DNA from: Pseudidiomarina woesei
GTDB lineage: Bacteria > Pseudomonadota > Gammaproteobacteria > Enterobacterales > Alteromonadaceae
Assembly (NCBI RefSeq): GCF_001418345.1
Contig: NZ_LIPW01000001.1
Span: forward strand, 532,429-596,428
Reading direction: 5' to 3'
Length of the DNA stretch: 64,000 nucleotides
Below the pieces are notes generated by a model. The model saw only the letters and a list, made by a program, of their open reading frames with translations, did no database searches and was not told the origin of the DNA. Positions 1 through 8,663 of this stretch are shown in pieces. The position numbers were made by a program, and so were the translations under genes. Every line of letters begins with the position of its first letter. Position 1 is the first letter of the stretch.

Positions 1-1157
1 GACTCCAAGGTGTAGTTGGTGCCGCCAATTTTACCCATGGCAGCCTGAACCCCTTCAAACAAACCAATTGGCATACCAAACTGCTGACGCACATAAGCAT
101 AGGCACCAGTCATTCTTTCAGTCATATGCCCTGTTGCAGCCGCTAACGCCGGCAAACTAATACCACGCCCTGCTGACAAACACTCCATAAGCATGCGCCA
201 ACCTTTGCCAGCATAATCTTGGCCGCCAATAATCCAATCCAACGGAATAAATACGTCTTTACCGTAGGTGGTGCCATTCATAAACGCTTGATTAAGCGGT
301 AAGTGACGTTCGCCTGTTTCAACGCCTTCATGGCTAGTCGGAATAAGCGCACAGGTAATACCAATATCTTTTTGCTCACCAAGTAAGCCATCAGGGTCAT
401 ACATTTTGAATGCTAAACCAAGTACCGTGGCTACTGGTGCTAAGGTAATATAGCGCTTGCTCCAATTTAGCCGAATACCAACCACTTCTTTGCCTTCAAA
501 CTCTCCCTTGCACACCACGCCCGTGTCTGGAATAGCGCCAGCATCGGAACCCGCTTCAGGCCCTGTTAACGCGAAGCACGGAATATCGGTACCATCAGCT
601 AAACGCGGCAACCAATAGTTTTTCTGCTCATCGGTACCATAGTGCGTGAGCAATTCGCCTGGACCCAATGAGTTCGGCACCATAACCGACACTGCAGCGC
701 TAATGGAACGCGTTGCAATGCGTGACACAATATGTGAGTTGGCAGCTGGCGAGAAATCAAGGCCACCAAATTCTTTACCAATGATCATGGCAAAGAATTT
801 CTCTTTACGAATGTAATCCCAAACTTTCTTCGGCAAGTCGACATCTTTTTGGACAATTTTAAAGTCGTCCAACATGCCCAATAGCGTTTCTAGCTGGTTA
901 TCAATAAAAGCTTGCTCTGCTTCGGTAAACTGCGGCGCTTTGGTTTGATGAAACTTGTGCCAATCAGGTCGGCCACTGAATAAATCAGCGTCCCACCAGG
1001 TATCGCCCGCTTGCATTGCTTCGCGCTCTGTTGGCGACAGCGGCGGTAACACGCGCTTGAAAAACGCAAACGCAGGGCGTGAAATCAAGCTCTTGCGAAT
1101 ATCCGGCACCGCAAACAACAGCACCACTACAACCACTAAGAGAATTAAAATTTCCAT
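1..1157 (-). CDS. fadE: Acyl-CoA dehydrogenase FadE, C-terminus cut by window edge
   Basis: This is the first enzyme of fatty-acid beta-oxidation, which oxidises acyl-CoA to trans-2-enoyl-CoA with FAD. About 385 N-terminal residues are present; the family is usually about 750-815 residues, so roughly half lies beyond the left edge. Stretches typical of the FadE type are readable on the minus strand, such as VPNSLGPGELL, CFALTGPEAGSDAGAIPDTG and NWSKRYITLAPVATVLGLAFK. The ATG at 1157 is followed by one short hydrophobic segment (about residues 2-16), much shorter than the long hydrophobic leader of E. coli FadE. It lies 42 bp downstream of a psrA-like regulator in the same direction, so the two are probably co-transcribed. 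Confidence 0.93.
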   Translation of the reverse strand, partial: MEILILLVVVVVLLFAVPDIRKSLISRPAFAFFKRVLPPLSPTEREAMQAGDTWWDADLFSGRPDWHKFHQTKAPQFTEAEQAFIDNQLETLLGMLDDFKIVQKDVDLPKKVWDYIRKEKFFAMIIGKEFGGLDFSPAANSHIVSRIATRSISAAVSVMVPNSLGPGELLTHYGTDEQKNYWLPRLADGTDIPCFALTGPEAGSDAGAIPDTGVVCKGEFEGKEVVGIRLNWSKRYITLAPVATVLGLAFKMYDPDGLLGEQKDIGITCALIPTSHEGVETGERHLPLNQAFMNGTTYGKDVFIPLDWIIGGQDYAGKGWRMLMECLSAGRGISLPALAAATGHMTERMTGAYAYVRQQFGMPIGLFEGVQAAMGKIGGTNYTLE

Positions 1158-1199
1158 GCTATTACACCTATCAAATTAAGCTACGTTAAGCATAGCTGA

Positions 1200-1832
1200 T
1201 TATGCCGTGGGTGCATCCACACCACCGGCCAAAAACGGAATTAAGCGGTCGACAACTTGGTCGGCCGCAATAGACTCACCAAAATCGGCGGCGGCAATTT
1301 CTCGCAACGCCGGCCCTGACACTTGCGCAAATACCGAAGCCCCTAACACAAAGTGCAAGCGCCAAAACATGTCTGCCGGGCTCAAATTTGGATTCGCCAC
1401 GTGTAACAAAGCAAGTAAGCGGTGCATTACTTCGCCAAAATGCTCCATGGTGTAGCGGCGTAGGTGTCCCTGAATATCGGCATACGCAAAACCCAGCAAG
1501 CTTAAGAAGATAGTTGGCCCGCCCTTGCGCACCTTCTTCAGCGCATTAAGTGGCTCGCGAAAACAGTCAAATACGTCACGCGTGCTAAATTGTGCACGCG
1601 GTTCAAGTTGGTCAAACTCAGCGTTTAGCGCTGGCATGAGCACTTCAAGATAACGAGCCATGACCGCTTGAATTAACGCCTTTTTTGAGCCAAAGTGGTA
1701 ATTTACAGACGCAAGATTAACGTCCGCTTCAGCGGTGATTTGCCTTAGCGAGGTTTGCTCAAAGCCATGTTCGGCAAATAACGCCTCGGCAGCATTAAGA
1801 ATTTTATCTTTCGTGGTTTCTCGCTTCGCCAT
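1200..1832 (-). CDS. psrA: TetR-family regulator, PsrA-like
   Basis: A TetR/AcrR repressor of about 210 residues. The N-terminal helix-turn-helix is clear (residues about 10-55, with TSLRQITAEADVNLASVNYH and FGSKKALIQAV), and the C-terminal half matches the Pseudomonas PsrA pattern (GHLRRYTMEHFGEV, then MFWRLHFVLGA). PsrA proteins sense long-chain acyl-CoA and repress fatty-acid degradation genes and themselves. The frame stays open upstream to 1874, but the ATG at 1832 is preferred: it matches PsrA N-termini and has an AGGG about 9 bp upstream. A palindrome at 1878-1894 upstream of the gene is a likely autoregulatory operator. The assignment rests on motif resemblance and on fadE lying directly downstream. 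Confidence 0.85.
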   Translation of the reverse strand: MAKRETTKDKILNAAEALFAEHGFEQTSLRQITAEADVNLASVNYHFGSKKALIQAVMARYLEVLMPALNAEFDQLEPRAQFSTRDVFDCFREPLNALKKVRKGGPTIFLSLLGFAYADIQGHLRRYTMEHFGEVMHRLLALLHVANPNLSPADMFWRLHFVLGASVFAQVSGPALREIAAADFGESIAADQVVDRLIPFLAGGVDAPTA

Positions 1833-1877
1833 ACAAAAGCGCCCTATTTTTGGATGCGCGCGTTTAGAACGCATATT

Positions 1878-1894
1878 TTAAACGTGCGTTTTAA
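1878..1894 (-). promoter_or_regulatory. Candidate PsrA operator upstream of psrA-fadE
   Basis: The sequence TTAAACGTGCGTTTTAA contains the perfect 12-bp palindrome AAACGTGCGTTT-like core (AAACG, central TG, CGTTT on both strands apart from the centre). Pseudomonas PsrA sites are built on CAAAC and GTTTG half-sites separated by a few bases, so this AAAC-N4-GTTT arrangement fits. It overlaps an AT-rich stretch (minus strand TAAAAT) that could be the -10 element. A wider inverted repeat CGTTTA (1861-1866) with TAAACG (1879-1884) overlaps it. Function is inferred. Confidence 0.5.
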
Positions 1895-1927
1895 TTTAAA
1901 GCAGATCGACCTTTAGCGCAAGCATCT

Positions 1928-1951
1928 AAATAGGCATATAAATAGGCACAT
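1928..1951 (+). repeat. Two tandem 12-bp repeats upstream of the 1968 gene
   Basis: AAATAGGCATAT at 1928-1939 is followed at once by AAATAGGCACAT at 1940-1951, with one difference. The pair lies just before the AAGGA ribosome-binding site of the next gene. It may be replication slippage or a binding site; nothing in the sequence decides. Confidence 0.5.
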
Positions 1952-1967
1952 AAAAGGAATACTCAAC

Positions 1968-2609
1968 ATGTCAAAATGGATTCATGTCATTTACTTAAGC
2001 ATTATTGCGGTTTTAAGTTATTTCTTGTGGCAGCAACCAAGGTCACAACCGTCGATCACGAAAGAAATTGAAGTTGTCAAAACGACTAAAGCCCCTGCAA
2101 CCACAGTCGCCGAAAGCGCCAAAAATCTAGATACCAGTGGTGTGAACGAGTTATCTCAAACAGCGACAACTCGCGGTAACCCTGAAACACAATCCACAAC
2201 AGCCCCTATGGAGGAGCAATCGTTTGTGCCAGTATCTCCAGCTGCGGGGGCAAGCCCTGAAGACGAACAACTTGCTGAAATGTTGCGCAATATGCTCAAC
2301 ATGGAAGAAGTTAAACAACGCATGCAAAGCGAACCGACTGATCAAGATTGGGCTTATGCGATGGAAGACAATTTAAGGCTGATTTATGACAACAATGAAA
2401 ACTTGCAGTCGGCATCTTTAAACCACATTGAGTGCCGTACAACAGTGTGTGAAATTGAGTTTGGTAATTCAAACACACCCATTGATTTTATGAGCAAGTT
2501 TCACAGCCAGATCGTTCAGTCAGCATGGTATAGCGATGACTATCAGAGCATGATGACATCTGACAGCAACACTAAGGTTCACACGATATATCTAGTGCGA
2601 AAACCTTAA
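1968..2609 (+). CDS. Hypothetical membrane-anchored periplasmic protein
   Basis: I do not recognise this 213-residue protein. It starts with a short positive stretch and one hydrophobic segment (about residues 6-21) that looks like an uncleaved signal anchor. Residues about 25-95 are rich in Thr, Ser, Pro and Ala and are probably a disordered linker. The rest looks folded (about 100-213) and has two cysteines, Cys156 and Cys161 in the context ECRTTVCEIEF, which could form a disulfide in the periplasm. An AAGGA lies about 9 bp before the ATG. It stands alone, divergent from psrA and convergent with kdsA. It is a plausible real gene, but no function can be given. Confidence 0.7.
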   Translation: MSKWIHVIYLSIIAVLSYFLWQQPRSQPSITKEIEVVKTTKAPATTVAESAKNLDTSGVNELSQTATTRGNPETQSTTAPMEEQSFVPVSPAAGASPEDEQLAEMLRNMLNMEEVKQRMQSEPTDQDWAYAMEDNLRLIYDNNENLQSASLNHIECRTTVCEIEFGNSNTPIDFMSKFHSQIVQSAWYSDDYQSMMTSDSNTKVHTIYLVRKP

Positions 2610-2639
2610 CAGTGCTGCTGTGTTGTTAGCTGACGCGGA

Positions 2640-3503
<864 letters not shown>

Positions 3504-3524
3504 TTAACCGTTACCCTGCGGCCC

Positions 3525-4775
3525 CTACCCTGCGGCAATAACACGCAAGATCTGGCCACAAATATAGGCCATGTATGTACCTAATGCATAACCGAATACC
3601 GCTAACAGTACGCCCACTGGCGCCAGCGACGGATGAAAGGCCGAGGCCACCACCGGTGCTGAAGCTGCTCCGCCCACGTTAGCTTGGCTGCCAACAGCCA
3701 TATAAAACACAGGGGCCTTGAGCAAACGCGCAACAATAAGCATTAAGCTCGCATGAATAATCATCCATATTGCGCCAATTAAAAAGTACTTCGGCACATC
3801 AACAATGGCGGTGACATCCATATGCAAACCAATGGTCGCCACCAAAATATAGACAAACATAGAACCGTATTTTGACGCGCCAACACCTTCAAGCGAGCGC
3901 ACGCGAGTAAACGACAAGGCCACACCGACGGTGGTCGCAATAACAATTAACCAGAAAAATTTCTTGTCCAGGCTAAAGTCTTTTAATACCGGTACATGGT
4001 CACCAATAAACGGGGCAATTACATCCGCACCCCAGTGCGCTAGGCCTGTAACGCCAAACGCCACCGCGATAATGAACATAAGATCTGGCAGCTTCGACTC
4101 ACGGCGGTGCTCTGCTTCATATTGCTCCATACGTTGCTTAATGGCTTCAATGGCACTGGTGTCAGCGCCAATGCGCTTATCAATGGCCTTATTATTAGCA
4201 GCCATATAAAGCAGAACCGCCATCCATAAATTCGCGACGATAATATCCACGGTGACCATGGCCGAGAAAATCTCACCACCTACTTCGTAAACTTCTTTCA
4301 TAGCGGCTTGGTTTGCACCACCGCCTATCCAGCTACCAGCAATGGTGGTCATGCCACGCCATACTGCATCAGGACCTGCGCCACCGAGCATTTCAGGAAA
4401 AATAATACTCACCAACAACAATGCTATCGGCCCACCAATCACAATACCGACAGTACCCGTTAAGAATAGAATTAATAGTTTAGGGCCCAAGCGAATAATG
4501 GCTTTTAAATCTAAACTTAATGTCAGCAGCACCAAACACGCCGGCAGCAAATAATCCATAACCAACGGATAAATACCGGTATTGGCGCCATCAACAATGC
4601 CAAACGTGTTTAATAATGAAGGAATAAAATAACAAAGAAGTAACGCCGGAACCCATTTATAAAATTTCTGCCAAAATGAATTAGCACTTGCTTGTGTGTA
4701 GAAAATAAGACCGAGAATAACGGCTAATAAACCAAAAATAATACCGTCATTAGTAATCAATGCAGTGTTGTCCAC
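3525..4775 (-). CDS. DUF819-family membrane protein
   Basis: A polytopic inner-membrane protein of about 416 residues with roughly ten to twelve hydrophobic segments and family-like blocks such as GSWIGGGANQAAMKEV and SQANVGGAASAPVVASAF, the latter near the C-terminus. DUF819 proteins resemble sodium-dependent transporters, but their substrate is not established. The frame extends to an ATG at 4829 that would overlap sirB1; I prefer the GTG at 4775, preceded by AGAGGGG about 6 bp upstream. It sits between sirB1 and kdsA, where E. coli has no such gene, so it is an insertion into a conserved operon. Confidence 0.85.
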   Translation of the reverse strand: MDNTALITNDGIIFGLLAVILGLIFYTQASANSFWQKFYKWVPALLLCYFIPSLLNTFGIVDGANTGIYPLVMDYLLPACLVLLTLSLDLKAIIRLGPKLLILFLTGTVGIVIGGPIALLLVSIIFPEMLGGAGPDAVWRGMTTIAGSWIGGGANQAAMKEVYEVGGEIFSAMVTVDIIVANLWMAVLLYMAANNKAIDKRIGADTSAIEAIKQRMEQYEAEHRRESKLPDLMFIIAVAFGVTGLAHWGADVIAPFIGDHVPVLKDFSLDKKFFWLIVIATTVGVALSFTRVRSLEGVGASKYGSMFVYILVATIGLHMDVTAIVDVPKYFLIGAIWMIIHASLMLIVARLLKAPVFYMAVGSQANVGGAASAPVVASAFHPSLAPVGVLLAVFGYALGTYMAYICGQILRVIAAG

Positions 4776-4798
4776 AGAAACCCCTCTTTTTTTTATTT

Positions 4799-5602
4799 TT
4801 AATGAAGGACGTGCTGGGGGGCCGCCCAAGTTTCAAGTTGTAAGCGCAACATTTGTGCGCTTGGGTCATCAGGGCATTGTTCGACAAAATACTGGTAGTC
4901 GTCAACCGCTGCTTGTTGGCAATCAAGTTCTTCTAACACGTAACCACGGTCGCGAATCTCGTATGGATCATCGGGCGTAATAGCCAACAGCATGTGCACA
5001 ACGGTTAACGCATTTGCAAATGCGCGGTCGTGAATCATCGCGTGTTTTAGCTCGGTTAAGTAGCGTTGCAGTATGGTTTTTTGGTCAGCCGCTTCAAACA
5101 TGTCCCAACTAAAATCAATTGCATCGTCGGTCACATCTTCAAAACGCTCTTGCACTTGCTTACCTTCAAGCAGTTCACCGTGCAATGGGTCAACAAAGTA
5201 ACTTTGCTGCTCGTGATCAAAACGCAATAACGGATAGCCAGGAAAGTCTACCAACTCGGTTTGCACACCCGCGTACGCCGCCGCTTCTTGTAACAACAAG
5301 GCCAAACTAACCGGCAACCCCGTGCGATAACTAATAACACGGTCAAGCAGAATGCGCTGCGCGCCAACAATAGGCTCCGGCGCGTCACTAAAACCAAGCT
5401 CAAAGTAAAAGTCTTGAATAATTGCCTGCAGCTTTTCTAATCCATCTTCGCCGGTATGGCGCTCGGCCATATCACGAATTAGCTGATAATAGTCGCTCAC
5501 ATAGCTGTCGCTATCGCTATGAAAGGTACGGCTAATCTCCCAAACTATTTCAATAGTTGGCAGAATTTCGTGAGCAACATGTTCTAAATATGAAAAGCGC
5601 AT
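4799..5602 (-). CDS. sirB1: SirB1-family protein (transglutaminase-like fold plus TPR)
   Basis: A cytoplasmic protein of 267 residues of the SirB1 family. The N-terminal two thirds hold the transglutaminase-like region (GAQRILLDRVISYRTGLPVS, then LLRFDHEQQSYFVDPLHGELL), and the C-terminal part (about 185-267) reads as tetratricopeptide-like helices (ALTVVHMLLAITPDDPYEIRD region). No catalytic Cys is seen in the expected place, as is common in this family. Its biochemical role is unknown. It follows sirB2 in the hemA-prfA-prmC operon, as in E. coli, but a 110-bp spacer carrying a long inverted repeat separates the two. Confidence 0.88.
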   Translation of the reverse strand: MRFSYLEHVAHEILPTIEIVWEISRTFHSDSDSYVSDYYQLIRDMAERHTGEDGLEKLQAIIQDFYFELGFSDAPEPIVGAQRILLDRVISYRTGLPVSLALLLQEAAAYAGVQTELVDFPGYPLLRFDHEQQSYFVDPLHGELLEGKQVQERFEDVTDDAIDFSWDMFEAADQKTILQRYLTELKHAMIHDRAFANALTVVHMLLAITPDDPYEIRDRGYVLEELDCQQAAVDDYQYFVEQCPDDPSAQMLRLQLETWAAPQHVLH

Positions 5603-5621
5603 AAACCCTTAAAATGCTAAT

Positions 5622-5704
5622 GCGATATTAGCTAATGGATATTAGATATTAGCCTTAAAAAAGCTGGATTTATCTAATATCCGATATCTAATAGCTAATA
5701 TCGC
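5622..5704. repeat. Heptad inverted repeat, copy 1 (sirB2-sirB1 spacer)
   Basis: The left arm at 5622-5652 and the right arm at 5674-5704 are built from degenerate 7-bp units (GATATTA on the left, CTAATAT on the right). The left arm and the reverse complement of the right arm agree at about 27 of 31 positions, so the element can form a stem of about 30 bp with a loop of about 21 nt. Both outer ends read GCGATATT inwards. It falls 8 bp beyond the sirB2 stop codon and inside a transcribed spacer. Confidence 0.85.
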
Positions 5705-5712
5705 TTTTGTTT

Positions 5713-6084
5713 CTAAATCAAAGCTTGTTTGCTAAAGGCTATATGAAGCAAGAACATAATCCAGCTTAACGCTCCAATAAACCCAACATAACGCAACCAA
5801 CTCGTCGTTGCTTTCATGGCAACTAAACCAAATAAAATATAGCCGACTAAGCCAATGACTTTGTTCACCAACCATGGTGTTTCCCATGGCCACATTTGCC
5901 AATGAATTAGCATGCCAACAATAGTTAATAGCAATGCGGTATCAATAATATGGGGAACAATTTTCACCCATTTTTGCCGTGCAATGCCGGCGCCAATGCT
6001 TAGCCAAAAAAAACGAAGCATGAATAATACCACACTTACCGCTACAAAAGTGACGTGCATGTGTTTTAAAGCTACAAAAGACAT
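5713..6084 (-). CDS. sirB2: SirB2-family inner-membrane protein
   Basis: A small integral membrane protein of 123 residues with four hydrophobic helices (about residues 8-27, 43-62, 74-90 and 97-117). The start (FVALKHMHVTFVAVSVVLF), the RFFW segment and the central PHIIDTALLLTIVGM block are typical of SirB2. The molecular role is not established; older work linked the sir locus to Salmonella invasion. It lies 14 bp after the response-regulator gene in the leftward hemA operon. Confidence 0.9.
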   Translation of the reverse strand: MSFVALKHMHVTFVAVSVVLFMLRFFWLSIGAGIARQKWVKIVPHIIDTALLLTIVGMLIHWQMWPWETPWLVNKVIGLVGYILFGLVAMKATTSWLRYVGFIGALSWIMFLLHIAFSKQALI

Positions 6085-6098
6085 TAATAATTTCCTTT

Positions 6099-6704
6099 TT
6101 AATCGTTATTATCTATTAATCGTTGGTAAGCAACAGCTATTTGTTGGCGTAATTGCGGTTGGTGTTCACGAAGCCAGTTTTGGTAAAAGCTGAGTTCATG
6201 TTCCAAACGGTCGCGCTCATCCGCAACGCGCAAAATATCGCGATAAGACCGTAAAGCCGACATCACACAGGTAAATAATTTTTGCGCGGTTAATTCGGTT
6301 TTGGCTTTATAGTCGTTTATGTCGTAATTCATAACAACCGATCGCTCAGGTGCTTGCCCCGGTTGACCAGTACGTAACACAATACGCGCGGCATGATTGT
6401 CTGCCTGCTCGCGTATATATTGGGCAACTTTGAGGCCGGCATCATCGGTTTCCATCACCACGTCAAGTAGAACAATGGCAATATCATCATGTTCATCAAT
6501 GAGTTTTTGTGCTTCTTCGCGCGAGTGTGCGCTGAAGAACTTTAAACCGCGCCCTTCAAACACCAAATCCATTAACGCTAAACGCGTTACCGCGTGTACT
6601 TCCCGCTCGTCATCAACAATCAATACCTTCCAACCGTTCTCTTCAGTTAAGTCGGCATCAACGTCGTGCTCATCTTCGTCCGCAAAGATAAAGTCATTGC
6701 TCAT
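6099..6704 (-). CDS. Stand-alone response regulator (DUF3369-type receiver)
   Basis: The receiver domain covers about residues 25-150, with acidic pair Asp31-Asp32, phospho-acceptor Asp81 (VLLDVVM), conserved Thr112 (LRTGQPG) and a Lys in YKAKTEL (about 133-135). The receiver and its C-terminal boundary resemble the N-terminal half of DUF3369/HD-GYP c-di-GMP regulators, but no output domain follows. Residues about 150-201 are a charged helix, probably a coiled coil. No histidine kinase is nearby. The start overlaps the 3' end of prmC by 11 bp, so the two are translationally linked. E. coli has no regulator at this point of the operon. Confidence 0.88.
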   Translation of the reverse strand: MSNDFIFADEDEHDVDADLTEENGWKVLIVDDEREVHAVTRLALMDLVFEGRGLKFFSAHSREEAQKLIDEHDDIAIVLLDVVMETDDAGLKVAQYIREQADNHAARIVLRTGQPGQAPERSVVMNYDINDYKAKTELTAQKLFTCVMSALRSYRDILRVADERDRLEHELSFYQNWLREHQPQLRQQIAVAYQRLIDNND

Positions 6705-7563
6705 ACTCAGGTCTCCATTGGCCCAAGGTCACTCGGTCTAACTGTGCATAGTCTTGCACAGTGTTGATACGGGTATAACCACAATCGGAAAAACACGCTC
6801 GAACTGCCGCGGCTTGCTGATAACCGTGTTCAATCAGTAACCAACCTTGTGTCGTCAAATAATTACGCGCGTTGCTAATAATCTGCTGAATGTCCGCTAA
6901 ACCATGGTCTTTTGCAACCAAAGCGCTGAGTGGTTCGAAACGAACATCGCCTTGCTGTAAATGCGGATCAGCAGCATCAATGTAAGGTGGATTAGAGACC
7001 ACTAGGTCATACTTATTGTTCCGCGAGAGTTCGGCAAACCAGTCACTTTGTTGAACATCAATCGCTAGTTGCAACCGTTCGGCATTGCGCTTGGCAAGGG
7101 CCACCGCATCGGCCATTTTATCAACCGCAGTCAGCTGCCAATTGGGTCGGCTATGTTTTAATGCCAATGCAATAGCACCAGTGCCGGTTCCTAAATCTAA
7201 CACCTGCGCATTGTGTGGCAATGTTAAATCAAGTGCCTGTTCAACGAGTACTTCCGTGTCCGGCCGAGGTATCAACGTACTGCTATTCACATAAAGCGGC
7301 AACGACCAGAACTCACGTTCACCTAGCAGATGAGCTACCGGGTGCCCTGCCAGCCGCTTTTCTAACAGTTTGGCAAAATGATCAGCTTGTGGGGCTGTCA
7401 AACAGCGTTCAGGCCAAGTCACTAAATAAGTACGGTCACGCTCCAAGCAATGCGCTAACAATACTTCGGCATCTAATTTGGCCGACTCACTGTGAACGTG
7501 CAACGCCTCCGTTGCATGTTGTAACGCTTGTTGAATCGTTAACCCGGCAGTAAATGCAATCAT
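6694..7563 (-). CDS. prmC: Peptide chain release factor methyltransferase PrmC
   Basis: Transfers a methyl group from S-adenosylmethionine to the Gln of the GGQ motif of RF1 and RF2, which speeds translation termination. The 289-residue protein has an N-terminal helical domain (about 1-80) and a Rossmann methyltransferase domain with [14 protein letters not shown] (motif I) and the substrate-binding [11 protein letters not shown]. The start shares ATGA with the prfA stop, so enzyme and substrate are translationally coupled, as in E. coli. Confidence 0.96.
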   Translation of the reverse strand: MIAFTAGLTIQQALQHATEALHVHSESAKLDAEVLLAHCLERDRTYLVTWPERCLTAPQADHFAKLLEKRLAGHPVAHLLGEREFWSLPLYVNSSTLIPRPDTEVLVEQALDLTLPHNAQVLDLGTGTGAIALALKHSRPNWQLTAVDKMADAVALAKRNAERLQLAIDVQQSDWFAELSRNNKYDLVVSNPPYIDAADPHLQQGDVRFEPLSALVAKDHGLADIQQIISNARNYLTTQGWLLIEHGYQQAAAVRACFSDCGYTRINTVQDYAQLDRVTLGQWRPEYEQ

Positions 7564-8648
7564 TGATGCTCGGACAAGGCCGCTAATTGGTCTGCCTGAT
7601 GCTCTTGCACAATCGCGTCTAAAATCAAATCAAGAGCGCCCTCAAGTACTTCGTCTAAACGATATAACGTTAAATTAATACGATGATCGCTAACGCGGCC
7701 TTGTGGGTAGTTATAAGTACGAATTCGTTCCGAGCGATCGCCACTACCAACCAAACTACGGCGTGTCGTTTGTTCCTCTAACCGGCGTTTTTCATCTTCA
7801 GCTTGCTGAATACGCGCTTGCAACACCGACATCGCTTTGGCGCGGTTCTTGTGCTGTGAGCGTTCATCCTGACATTCCACCACAAAGCCAGTAGGAATGT
7901 GGGTAATACGAATGGCCGAGTCGGTTCGGTTAACGTGCTGACCACCCGCTCCCGAAGCTCGGAAGGTATCGACGCGCAAGTCAGCAGGGTTAATTTCTAT
8001 GGCTTCCGCTTCTGGCACTTCAGGCAAGACCGCGACGGTACACGCCGAGGTATGCACGCGCCCTTGTGATTCGGTTTCAGGAACCCGCTGCACGCGGTGC
8101 CCACCCGACTCAAACTTCAAACGACCATAAGCGCCATCACCAGACACATACGCAATCACTTCTTTATAACCGCCATGTTCGCCTTCGTTACAACTAACAA
8201 TGCTGACTTTCCAACCGTGCTGCTCGCCATAGCGGCTGTACATACGGAATAAGTCACCGGCAAAAATAGCTGCTTCATCGCCGCCAGCGCCTGCGCGAAT
8301 TTCTAAATAACAAGCACGGTCGTCGTTCGGGTCTTTCGGCAGCAACAAAATTTGCAGTTCTTGCTCAAGCTGTTCTTGCTTGGCTTTGGCGTCGTCTAAT
8401 TCAACCTGCGCCATTTCGCGCATTTCGGCGTCGTCTTCCTGCATCATTTCTTTAGCTGCAGCTTCATCGGCCTGCGCTTGTTGATAACTCGTGAAACATT
8501 TCACCAGCTCTTCAAGCTGTGAGTATTCGCGCGATAACGCGCGGAATTTATCCTGATCGCCAATCACGCCAGGGTCACTCAATAAGTGTTGCACTTCTTC
8601 GTAACGTTCTAATAAAGCTTCTAGTTTTCGAATAATCGAAGGATTCAT
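7560..8648 (-). CDS. prfA: Peptide chain release factor 1
   Basis: RF1 recognises UAA and UAG in the ribosomal A site and triggers peptide release. The 362 residues show the codon-recognition tripeptide as PET in [10 protein letters not shown] (PAT in E. coli, P-x-T being the RF1 type) and the catalytic GGQ in [18 protein letters not shown]. Two ATG codons are adjacent (8651 and 8648); the second fits the family start M-x-PSI. The stop overlaps prmC by 4 bp, and hemA ends 15 bp upstream. Confidence 0.97.
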   Translation of the reverse strand: MNPSIIRKLEALLERYEEVQHLLSDPGVIGDQDKFRALSREYSQLEELVKCFTSYQQAQADEAAAKEMMQEDDAEMREMAQVELDDAKAKQEQLEQELQILLLPKDPNDDRACYLEIRAGAGGDEAAIFAGDLFRMYSRYGEQHGWKVSIVSCNEGEHGGYKEVIAYVSGDGAYGRLKFESGGHRVQRVPETESQGRVHTSACTVAVLPEVPEAEAIEINPADLRVDTFRASGAGGQHVNRTDSAIRITHIPTGFVVECQDERSQHKNRAKAMSVLQARIQQAEDEKRRLEEQTTRRSLVGSGDRSERIRTYNYPQGRVSDHRINLTLYRLDEVLEGALDLILDAIVQEHQADQLAALSEHQ

Positions 8649-8663
8649 CATGCGGTGAGGACC

